Positions 48,046 through 60,000 of a DNA stretch of 64,000 nucleotides are shown here, one piece after another. The first letter of the stretch is position 1. Each line of letters begins with the position of its first letter. Position numbers and translations under genes: made by a program. This DNA is from Cristatella mucedo (taxonomy: Eukaryota; Bryozoa; Phylactolaemata; Cristatellidae), in contig WPIO01000033.1 of assembly GCA_009760855.2 (NCBI GenBank), positions 4,007,001-4,071,000 on the forward strand, read 5' to 3'. Below the pieces are notes generated by a model. It did no database searches and was not told where the DNA came from. It worked only from the letters and a program-made list of their open reading frames with translations.

Positions 48046-51000
48046 ATGGAGCATGGCAGCACCGGTAGGAGCTGTTGGCCCACCATTTCACCAAAGCAGC
48101 GTCCTCCCATTATTTAACTGTGATTGGCGTCACCGCACCAATATCTATCCCTCTTTCAGGTTTGTTCAGTGTCCTTAAAGACAAATTCAGGTCTTGGCCT
48201 GAGAAATTGAAGATCGCTGAAGATGCGTGGGGTGCACCTGCTGTGTTCATTCCAAACAAGAAACAAGCGTTAGTCGACTGGCTTGTAGGCGTGCTGCTCA
48301 ACAGACGCAAGTAAGAAGCAGCCTGTTCTATCACAGGGTTCACTGAGGTGGAGATATCAAGTGGCACCAGAACGTTGTAGATTAGCGGCTTGGTACGTTA
48401 GTCTGCGGAAGTTGTTGTAGATTAGCGGCTTGGTACGTTAGTGTGCGGAAGACGCGTAGATTTTTGTGGTCCAATAAGCGTTCTGGCGATGAATGAAGAT
48501 GTGAATGAGCTGCATGGCTCAATGCCCCATGGAGATTGGAGCTCTACCTTAGGGAAGGCACTCGTGGCTTTGCATTTCATTGCTTTCGTGATTGGGTGGC
48601 AGCATTACATGCGTTATTTGTCAATATTTAGACTTATTGCCTTTATTTTCTCACCATTATCTTTCACTGCTTATTGCATACTTATGGAGCCGGCTTGTCC
48701 TGAAGGTTTTCATTATAGGAACCAACTCGATAAGCCAAGTCGTCAGCTAGCATGGCAGTGCTTAGAGTTTTTCTTGTGCAGTAGCTGCAGGGAGGATCAG
48801 CATGAAGGAAAGTCGGGAATACGTCTGAAGCCAAATTTACTGCAGGTGAGTGCATCTGGGTTTGTAATGCCGATGGTCGAGCTGTATAGATTACCATTTT
48901 TTTTATTAATCAGCCAATTATTTTCGAAACCCGATTGATGATTTATTGATTACGATGATTGATTGATAATTGAGAATAATAATAATAACAATATCTAAGC
49001 ACTTCAACTATGCTGGAAAAGAAGCATATGAAGTGATTTAGTGACAATGAAGGTCATGCTTGCAGCAAGCATTAGCACATTAAGGACAGTTCAGATGGTC
49101 AGAGCAAATGCTGTGAAGAACAGGTGGGGTTTAGCTTCATTTTAAATTTCCTCAAGTCAAGAGGGTCGCAATGTCATTCTGTAGCTAATTACTGGCTATT
49201 GGGGCATAGGATCAGAGGGTTTCATCTCCAGAGGATTTAAGTTTGGTTAGGGCAACAGGTAGCCGACCAGAGTCAATTAAGCAGGTAGTGCAAGGGGTAG
49301 CCTGAGGAATGAGCATCTCAGCGAAGTAAGCCAGAGCAATAGTGGACGTAGTAGTCAGTGACGGTATCTTTATGCCTGTGTGCTGTCTGATAAGGGAATG
49401 ACTGTAGGTCGTAATGAGAGCTAACGTAATGTGGCATTTGTGGCATTCATGACATAAAAGCCTAACCCGAGAGTCTTGCACCATCACCATCAGTTATTGC
49501 ACAGACGGGAATGCCTGCAAGGAGAGAATTACACAAGTCGGTAAGGGATGGCTCAAATGTGTATACTCTCTAGGCTGTGGTACCCCTATCGATGCATGCC
49601 TGAATCTTTGCAGTAGATCATTTTGGAATATTGTGTCCGATTCCAGGTTTGCCCAAATGCAAATGTCGGCAGTACAAGCTGTGAGGCCGTTGTAAGAATC
49701 TGAGGCGATTGGTGGCTGGGAGGGATCAAAGCACATGAATAGTGATATTATCTGCATAGAAATGAAAGAAAGCATAAGAGAACGATACTCAGCTCCTTGT
49801 ACTTTGTTTTTTCTCGAGTCTTAATCTTCGAGTCTTCGCTTGTTTTATTGTAAATAATGGTTACGGTAACTGACGTGTGTTGTGCACCTGTATGCATTCG
49901 TCTATGCCCACTGTCGTAATAATTTACTTAATGTGATGTTCACTTTTGCCCTTACTTTTTTTGCATTTGTCGTGGGACCATTGGAGGTCTTGATGAAGGG
50001 GGAGTCAGGTTCAAATGTATTTTTTTGTTCTCAACTCTTTCCTGGACTGTCAATTGTTGATGTATGGGATCTGCAATGGTAGAATACCACTCGAGACAAG
50101 ATTTCTGCATACCATATAGCTATTTGTTATGTCATTCATTATTAAAGGTTGATCTGACTAGCTAATTTTAGTAACCTCATACTTTCAGTAAAGCAAACAA
50201 ATTCAGTGTGCACATATTGCATATTAGTTGCCTTCTCTTGGCACCAGAAAGGGCATATAAAAACCTACTTTCAGTGGTAGGCCAGTGCTGGTCATCGAAT
50301 TATCTGCTGCAGACCGAAGCCACAAGCAAGGTTGCTGCACAAGTAGATACAATCGTCCCATGAATGAGCTTGACTTACGAAGGCCGAAGTTTCCTCACTG
50401 TTAAGTAGGGCTAAGAACTTGATAGATGTGGTTCATTTGAGTTCGACAGACATGGAGGTATGTCACATTGTCTGACAGGATTAGATACTTTTGCACTGTT
50501 AAACGGTGCAAGTGCTGCTAGACTCACCAAATGCACTACACTACCCCCAATCAATTTGACTAAGAGTTTCTTTCCAGATCTCATTGAGTCCTGCCACTTG
50601 CACTTGTAATGGATGGCCAGGGACTGTCTGTTGTAGGATTTTTCCATGGGCTTGCAGTCGAGCAAAAGTTCCCATTTCTGGCTTAAGGGTTCCCAGTGTA
50701 CTGGGCCGATATAGCCCAGGAGGTAAGGTGCTCGCTCTTAACGACCGAGGTTGTGGGTTCGAATCCTGCATATTTAGAGATCTTCTTTCACGGCCAATCT
50801 TTATATTCGATGGTTCTCTTGAATTATATGCTACTTACTACAGTGGTTAGATAGAAATCTTGCAGTGGCTTCCGGGTCGAACTGAGCTAGACTACTACTG
50901 TTTTTTTTTGCTCTGGCAAACTTCCTAAAGTGCTATCCTATCAAGTGTCTATAGTTATTACCTGCCTTAGCTGCTAGAGAAGGGAGATAAATACAAGAAA

Positions 51001-54000
51001 TTCAGCTATCTGTCTCCTTTCAGGAGGCTTTCATGCTGTCTTCCTGGCGGCTGCAAGTCAAGAGTGGGTACGTTTAAAAATTCTCACGACTTTCAAGGCC
51101 AGCCACGCCTCTGCTCCTACCTGCATAGTTGAACTGCTACAGCAGTAGCATTTTTACACACCCTCACTTCCACTCAGGATAGATGGTTAGACGATTTGGC
51201 GAGTGGATATTTCTTATCAATGGGTGCTGTCAAATATTATTTCGTTTCAAGACTGCTGCAGGCATGCTGGTGCTGTGTATGTTCTAAACTATGGAACTCG
51301 CTTCCACGATTCTTATGTGATGATACTATCTTCTCTCCGGTAGACGATTCTGGATTTCTTACTTTTCTTTCGTTCTTTGTTGCTACTTGTATCGTACTAA
51401 CTTACCTGGCTTGCCTCTCTGTTGCTTGACGAAGGTTATTGGCCACGATTGCACACCGAACCTGCTAGGGTTTGAGTGATTAATGGAAAATTCTCTAGCA
51501 TTAAATGTGCTTAGTCCCCATGGCTTGGTGAATTTGCAAACAGAGAAGCATACTTTTACATGCATACATGTAAAAGCGCCGTATGAACACATTCCACATG
51601 GTGCTGGCACAAAGTGTAGTGTTAAGCAGATTAGCACCATGTCAGTGCTTCACGTGTTTGTGCTAGTTACAGTTTGTATCACTATGATTTGGTCAGATTG
51701 CCCGGATCCCTGTGTCTTTCTAGTTAGCTGTAGTATACACTATGCTGTTAGCTCAAGGAAATGAATATGTGATATAACCACCACATTCATGTATCACGTG
51801 CAGGTTGCTTGTGAAGAAATGGGATCTGACCCTGGAGATGACAAGGCAGTGGTTTGCCGATGCTGCTATATCATCGTTTCATCGGTTTCACTCTCGGAAG
51901 TATTGTTCCTGAACTTCAGCAGCCTGGCAAGTTTACGAAGATGTGTGATCGCCATTGTTATATGTTAAGTGGAATGCTATGGCATATCGTATGCAAACCA
52001 ACTGAGTGTGAAGGGAGTCGTCCAAAAGGCTGTGTTAGCAGCTTTGCTTCCTCTTGCTTGGTGTTGGGATTGTCTGAGCTTTTCAGGGGCTCCGCTGAAG
52101 TTCTTTCGGGGCAGGGGTGAGGCAGGGTAGCATCGTGTAGATTTTTATGGAACCTGTTGCCTCAATGGTGCAATTCAGAAAAATAAGCAGTTCTTATTAC
52201 TGAATTTTCCATTGAGTGCTCAGAATTAATAAGGGTGGGGTGACATAATATATTGTTATATGTATGCATGAGTGCTGACGATCATTGAAGAAAACATAGT
52301 AGCAGCGCAGCAAGCCTTGAGAGAGGGCGTTTCTTTCAGGACATGCCCATCCAATTTATCTCATTTTGTGGGCGCGTATCTGACACTTCATTGGCTTTAG
52401 TTCTACAGTCGGCTCTGCTTATAGTAATATCGGGCGTAGAAATACTCAGCTTAGAATAGCAGTTCTGCATGCAAATTTTTTTGCAATATTAGTCAGTGCA
52501 CATATAAGTATGACTATTTGCCGGCCGAGCGTAATCTTACAAGCGGAGTCGATTGTAGTTGGCTTAGGCCTTGTGATACTTGGCGCATGATTACATACAT
52601 TTGTTGGCTCTTACAGCTTGTACTGGTCGACATTAGGAAAGCTAACTTGTGTAAATTGAATTACAGCAAGACCTATCATATAGTTATGTGACATTAGTGT
52701 CCCTCAGGAACAAGTAAGCCTCACGCTCAAAATTGACTCAGCCATAATTTTTCCTATAGCCTTTGCACAGAATCTGTGTATGCTGATCCTAAACGACCCT
52801 TTGCTTGCTGACTGCATCAGCTCCACTATCAAGTCTGCATATTTTCGGCTATTTAGTACTGCAAGAATTTGAGTGCACTTAGATTTGGTTACTGCTTAGA
52901 TTTGGGTACCACTTAGATTTGGGTACCAAAGTTAGTCCATAACTGAGTCAGGACAGTCGATGAAGTAGCATTAAAGTAGCAGCACAGATCTGGTGAAAAG
53001 GATATGCCTGAGTCGACAGTAGAAGATATTTTTGTTGTTGCATATCTGTGGTGGAAATGAGTTCCACAGTCTAGGACTCGCATAGAAAAACTTCTCACGG
53101 TAACGGTTTTGAAGTGAAAAAATGGAACAGATAATTTAATGACCTGACCGGGACCTTAGTGCATGAGAGAGGCTTAAGCTTGAGCTCGTCTGGGTATGAA
53201 GGACCTAATCCAGAACTGACCTTGTGGGTCAGAGTGAGATTTGCTTAGTTTCCTTTGATTAACTGGTAGCCACCTCAGCTCTTCAGTAATTGAGACACCT
53301 GGCTGACTTTCTCGGATCGATGCATCAACCTTGCAGCCTGTTCATCATCAACTGTTCAGGGTTAACTTGGCATCCCACGAAAAGCTGCTGGTCGTTCTTT
53401 TGCCATGTGTGCTGAGCCTGAGGGGAGTGGTTAGGGGTTTCCATAGATGACAGCCGCAAGTCAATGGATGTATCCGTGAGTCTCGCACGGCTGTCTTTGC
53501 TGTCTTCTGCTGCTTGTTTATTGTCACCTTTTAATGAGTGGCCTGTCAGCAGCCTTTTTGAAAGGTGCAGGTCTGAAGCTAAGGAATTATTTATTATGTA
53601 TCATACTTTGCATCTCAGAAGAAGAGCTGTAGGTCTGCTATAGGTCTAGAGAGCTAGTAACCTTCTTAGAGTGGTAGATGAATTTTGGGAGGAGATCAGT
53701 AGTAGCATCGTAAAGGTAGACTCTGAAGTAAAGCAAGGAACAGTGGGTGAAGAGTCCAGTGGTAACATTACCTTGGGGGATGGACTTTCTTCTGAACTTA
53801 TCAATCTTGCTGGACAAAGAGGGAGGAAAAACGGTTTGCTAGATTGCCGAAAGGATCGGTTGGTAAGGAGCTGACCAAGGAGCAGTTAGGGAGATGTTTG
53901 GCGGTCGGCATAAGCATTTTTTGAATTATGGATATGTGATTCCATTATGTTTTGTTTTTAGTAGAAAGTAGACTGCTTTTTTGCAAGAATGAATTGTTGT

Positions 54001-57000
54001 AACCCACAGTAATTCTCGTGCATCTGTCAATTGACAGTCCTGATCTTTTGCGTGCTTCCTTAGTAGTCCTTGCTAGTTTGGTCTTAATTGTCGTGTTGTG
54101 GCATTTTTCCAGAGGGTAGGTCGATCGGAGGATTGTGCAGAAAAGGGAGGAAGATTTTGTGATCGTGGATGTAATAATGGTCTTAGCGTTTTATGATTGG
54201 CAGATGATTTATGATATCGTTAGGGACTCAAAGTGCAGACTGAATGAGATAGTTCCTTTTTTTTATCTTGGACTTGGACGGTACACAATGACTAGCTGTG
54301 GAGACGATCTTGTGGTAGCTGAATCCTGGTATTCAGACAGTGGAAGCAGACGTCCTAGCCATCCAACAGTTTTGGCAGACGGTTGCTCTAGTATTATTGC
54401 ATTCGTGAACATTTCGGGCATTTGCTGTAGGTGAAGCTGACTGGAGCTTGCTGTACCCTGGTTAACTCTGGAGTAAACGTGTCAGTTGCCTATCCCCTGC
54501 TTGAAACCCTTGCCAGCAAGGTAAAGAAGGCACTTCGTCAGCAGGCTAACGTTCGTCTGGTAGGTGCTGCTAATTTCTTCTGTTATTATTCAGTCAATGT
54601 AGCAGCTCTAACTTTAGCATGCTCGTAAAGAAAAACTGCTTCTTTCGTTGTGTTGTTGTTGCTCGAGAAGCTTCGGCCACACTGCTATGTTGCTGAGTTT
54701 ACATCTCCTTGGGGTATTTTATGCTGTGGCTCGTTAGGGTCATAGTTACGCAAGTTTTTCTCGATGCCCAGGCTGCTGAACGGAGCAGCATTTGTTTGCT
54801 TACTCCAAACGTGCCTGCCGAAGCTGTCTTTTAAGTTTGTATAAATTGACAGATGTTCTCACCCAAGCATGGTTTTATGTACACTGACTGTCACGGGGGG
54901 GGGGGCACTTCAACGCAGTGTTGCAGTGTCTTGCACAGGTGTCATCTGAGCTGTGCCGCTTTCCAGGCAGCCCAGCTGTTCGTGGAGCACCTGCTTCCGG
55001 CAGCTATGCCTGTACTCGGCTTGCACAGTGACTCCGAACGAGCCGAGGTTTGCTCGACGCTAGGCAAATGCATATGTGACATTCTGTTCCACAGGTAAGA
55101 ACTCGCCTGTGTTGTCCTTACTGCACTACTTTGCTATCACGCATGCACATGAATTTCGTGTGTGCATAAGATTGTCATTGTATGGGTCTTACTTACATTA
55201 TCTGGTGTACACCTTTTAAGTCCAAGAAGGCTGGACTTGAATTATTCTTTATGACTTGCAGTGGGTTTTGAGTGCCACTGTTTTCTTTCAGGGAACATCT
55301 GGCTGCATACAGCACGTCTCTGCAAATTATGCTTAGTTATAATGACAAGCAGAGTCTGCCCATCAAATTTATAGGAGACGTCTTTGAATTGTTTTCTCGA
55401 GCGCTGTCTTCGGGTGAGGTACGTGTTGAGGAAATTGGACGATTATGTGATGCATGAACGTGTTTTATCACATTAGTAATTGGTAATGCCCCTAACAGCA
55501 GTCCATTCGAAACGTATCTGCTAGATGACGTCTTTTTCTATATGTGTGCATATCTGAGACAAATATCTTCAATATTAATAACACGTCGTTTGTGAAAGGC
55601 CCCAAGAAAACTAAAGCTCTATCCAGGTGCTTTACAACTTGCCGCAAGAGAAGTAATAGCGTAGTATTTGCTGCAAGAGAAGTAATAGCATAGTAGTTAA
55701 TGACTTTCACGGTATAGTGCCTAGGCAAGCATGTACCGTGATAGCCCTGGAGGTAAGGTGCTCGCTCTCCACGACCGGGGTCTAGGGTTTGAATCATGCA
55801 GAGGGTGACCCCTTATTGCCAACTGTAAGCAGTGGTGATAGCCATTAAGGCTCTTCTGCGGCTTTACAAGTGAAGCTGTTTAATCAGCTAATAACATATT
55901 ATATACAAGTACAAAGTATCATCTTTAAGCCAGCATGCAAAAGCAAACAGGAAGATGCTCGTGGCCACTGGTTAGTAGTACCACTGGTTAGTAATATACA
56001 CTATATACACATACACATATACAATGCAAGTACCCAAACCAGACAGGAACAGTAAAGATATGTGCACTGAGGCACTTAAAAAAGCTGAGCTGAATGATTG
56101 CATCTTTAACGCAAATTTAAATAATGAACATTCAATGCAGATAGTGACCGAAGCCAGAAGCGAGTTCAAGATTTTCGGTGCATTCCAACTGAAGGCCCGA
56201 GCACCAGAAGATTTCAGTTTAGTGCAAGGAGCCACGAGAGGGCTGGTAGCCGAGGAGCTTCGGTATCGCTTGATACATTTATTGTTCTTGGTGTATGATT
56301 GCTGCCTAAATCAGTATGCTGCATATAGATCTGCCATGTTCTCGAGTCTTGGGACATGCAATTTTGTCTGATCATTTGTGAAGTTTGCCTCACTTGGCCA
56401 TCTCTATCCTGTATCTTTATCTTCGGCCTGTATAGTGGTAAGTGATAAGGTCAGAAAAAGTGTGGCTGCCTTAGATATTTTAGTGCACCTTTCTGCAGAC
56501 CTGTTTGGACTAAGTGTTTTCATACTTTAAAACCTTTTTGTATAGTTCTATCGGATCACATGGTTTCATCGAAGTTTTGATTATTTCTTAGGGTGCTTCT
56601 CAGCAGGCTTGTTTGGAGTATCTACCACAGTACTTCAGTGCATTTCTTGAGGCCAAGTAAGTAATGATACGGAACCTTATACTTTACACTTGTATAACTG
56701 TGCTTGCAAGCAACGGTTTGCTGCACAATATTTTAATCGTGGCATTCTCAGCTCGTGGCAGCTGCTCGGCATGCAACACATGCTCTTGCTGCTATTCGTG
56801 TGTCTTCATTGACATGCTAGCACATCTTCATTAAGTACATCCACAAGTGCATGCAGTGCAGGTTGCTTGTTTCTGAAGCTGCCTTTTGTCTTTCTGGTGT
56901 GTGTAGGCACGAGGATCAGGTGACCCCTTTTGCAATGCTGCAGTACTTGTGCCACATGCTGGTCCTGAAGAGGGATCGAGCTGGAGGCAGTGGAGCCAAG

Positions 57001-60000
57001 GCTCCGCCTCCGCTGTCCGGGGCAATCGCCTGCTGCAGCCGTCTGCTGGGCGCAGCGGCCAACCACGACATCTACAACCTGGCACAGGACATGAGCCAGG
57101 GCAGCAAGAGGCTGGCCTGGCTTCGTGCTATGACCGCCACCATCCTTGCTCATGGCGATAGCCAGTAAGGCTTTATTTGATCGTCAGTGTAGTCTGTGTT
57201 GTTATGTTCTTGGGTCAGGATACAAGCTAAGGTAGCTTTTCTTTTCATAAGTCTTGTTGAAAGCTTCTAGTTTTCTGTTTCTAGTTTTAACCTTTGCTCT
57301 AGGAGATTGTAGTAAATGCACCCTATCTACTAGCTTAACCATTATAAAAAAATATAATATTCATGCATTTGTTTAAAGCCTAAAGAGAACAAAATCTCTT
57401 TCTAAGCATTTAAATTGGGCTGGAAAGGAACATGTAGACTGAGTGATCACAGCATGCACAATTACTGCACACATATGGTCGTCAAGGACAACTTGCATGG
57501 CAAAAATGCTGTGAGGGGTTGGTGAGCTTATAGCTTCGTTTTAATTGTCAAATCAGGGATGTCGACATGTCAATGTATCGTAAGTTCCATGCTTTGGATA
57601 CATAGGAAGAGGAGGCGTGCTCTAAGCAAAGGAATTCAAGTTGATTAGAAGCTCACCTAAATTACCATTTTCAGAGGTGTTGGGTGACCCCTAGGGTACA
57701 TAATAAGTAGTTATTTTAGATAGGTAGACCTTAGCAAGATAATGCAAGGATGTAAATGTGAATGACATGACCTCGACATAGATGGGTGCTTGATGGGGAG
57801 CCAATGCAGGTCGGAGAGAAAAGATGTGCAGTTGCAGTTGTGGCATTCACGACAGAACCTAGCTACCGAGTTTTGCACCATCTGAAAGCATAGTATTACA
57901 TTTGTAGAGAGAACTGCAAGGAATGAGTTACACAAGTATCGAATGGATGTTATGTTAATAATAATAATAATAATAATAATACTAACTATACATTTATGTA
58001 GTACCCTCAGAGAATTTAATCTCTTTGTAGGCGTTTTACATATATGGCAAAGGAAGCGTGATCAGATGGTCACAGTGGTAATATGCACAATGTTGATTAG
58101 CATAATAATGTTCGAGGTAACATGCGCATTGTCAACATGTAAATATGGTTAGTGGTAATGTGCACAGTGTCAGTACACATGAGCACGCAAAGGACAAATC
58201 ATAAGGAACCACCAACTGATGTCAGAAACAGGTGTATTTTAGCTTTTTTTTCTTTTTAAATTTCGTTCAGTCAAGGGATGTCGTGACGTCAGTCGGGAGT
58301 GAATTCCACGCTTTGGGAGCATCTGAACTGAAGGCATGCTCTCCAAAAGAATTTGCTGTTAGTTTGAGGCATAGCTAAGCGATCTGAGTCAGAAAAGCGG
58401 GTGGTACGAAGCCCAGCCTGGTGGGAGAGTAGTTCTGCTTGGTAAACTGAAGCCAGAGAATGAAGGGACCTACAAGTGAGTGACAAAATCTTGGAAGTCG
58501 ATATGCTGCTTGATTGGGAGCTAGTGCAGGTCGGCGAGATGTAGAGTTTTGCACCATTTTTAAGTGCCTGATTGCACAGGCCGTTAGACCAGCAAGTGAA
58601 CTGCAAAAGTCTAGACGGGATGTCACAAATGAATGGGCCAATTTAGATGAAGTATCCCTGTCTAAATAAGCCCGAATTTTAGCTAGGTTATGTAGCTAAA
58701 AGTAGGCAGGCGTAATTGTGGAGCTAATGTGGTTTTCTAGTGACAGGTCACTTTTGAACAGGACACCCAGATTTTGTGCTGATGCTATAGGAGACATGCT
58801 GGCAGGGCCAGTTTTAAGCAATGAGCTTTACAATTTCCTAATTATTTGGTTTTCCCATAACTAGTAAGTTGGTTTTTATGGTCATTCAATTTGAGAAAGT
58901 TTTCGACCATCCAAGTCCGGATGTCAGCTTTGCATGAAGCTATAGAGTTGAGAGAATTTGACATGCTGGAGAGGTGGGAGGGATCAAAGCATTGGTACAG
59001 CTGTGTGTCATCTGCATAGAAGCGAAAGCCTGGATTGTGCTTGGCGATCACTTCGGCAAGAGGGAGGGTATACATTATGAAAAGAAGCAGACCAAGCACC
59101 CAGCCATGAGGTACCCTGTACTAAGTGGTTCTTTGTATGGCATTTGACTGTTTACATCAATACTCTGGAGTCTCCCACTGAGATAGGACTTAAACCATTG
59201 CAGTGCAGTGCCATCGATGCCCAGGGTGATTAATAGTATCAAACACTGCTGAAATATAAGTAAAAAAGCAGAGCATCGTAAATGGGTGGCCCGTTTTGTT
59301 TGAGTTATATTTATCAAAGCCCACTCGAATTTTGCGATAGTACTTAGCTGAATGTAAGCAAACTTGAGTTTGGAGTAGATTTTGGCATGTAGTAAAAGGT
59401 TCAGGGTTTAGGCAATTTAGGTTTAGGCATTTTCTGTAGAGGTTAAAAGGGATATATGCTCGTTAGCCATTGCTGCTTTTTAAGTTACAGCAGGTTTGCC
59501 CAGTACCGTAAAGTTGGTGTAATCGTCATTTATTTTGGGAAAGTTACCTGCCTTATTCGAACGTTGGACAGTATACAAGCTCCGAGGGAAGTAATAGAAT
59601 TTGGGGTGCCAGAAAGTAGGTAGGGATCAAAGCACCGACACAACTGAGTGTCATCTACTAAGAAATGAATGCCAAGCTCCCGGGTCTTAGCAAAGGGGTA
59701 AGGTGCTTGACTTTCACGATCCAGATCGTGGATTGGAATCCTTCGGCAGAAAATCCTTATTGCTTGCTGCAAGCGATGCGATAGCTACCTGGGTTCTTCT
59801 GCCACTATAAAAATGAGGCTGTTGGATCAGCTTATATGTCTTTATCATAGATTCGGCTCGTTTTCGATTACACCGGCAATCGGGAGAGGATATACTTAAG
59901 AGAAGTGGACATGAACATACTTCGGGGGTACCTCACACATTGGTGAACTGTTGCACTTGTTTCAGCCTACTTGTGCTCTCAGGTCCTCCATAGACAATAA

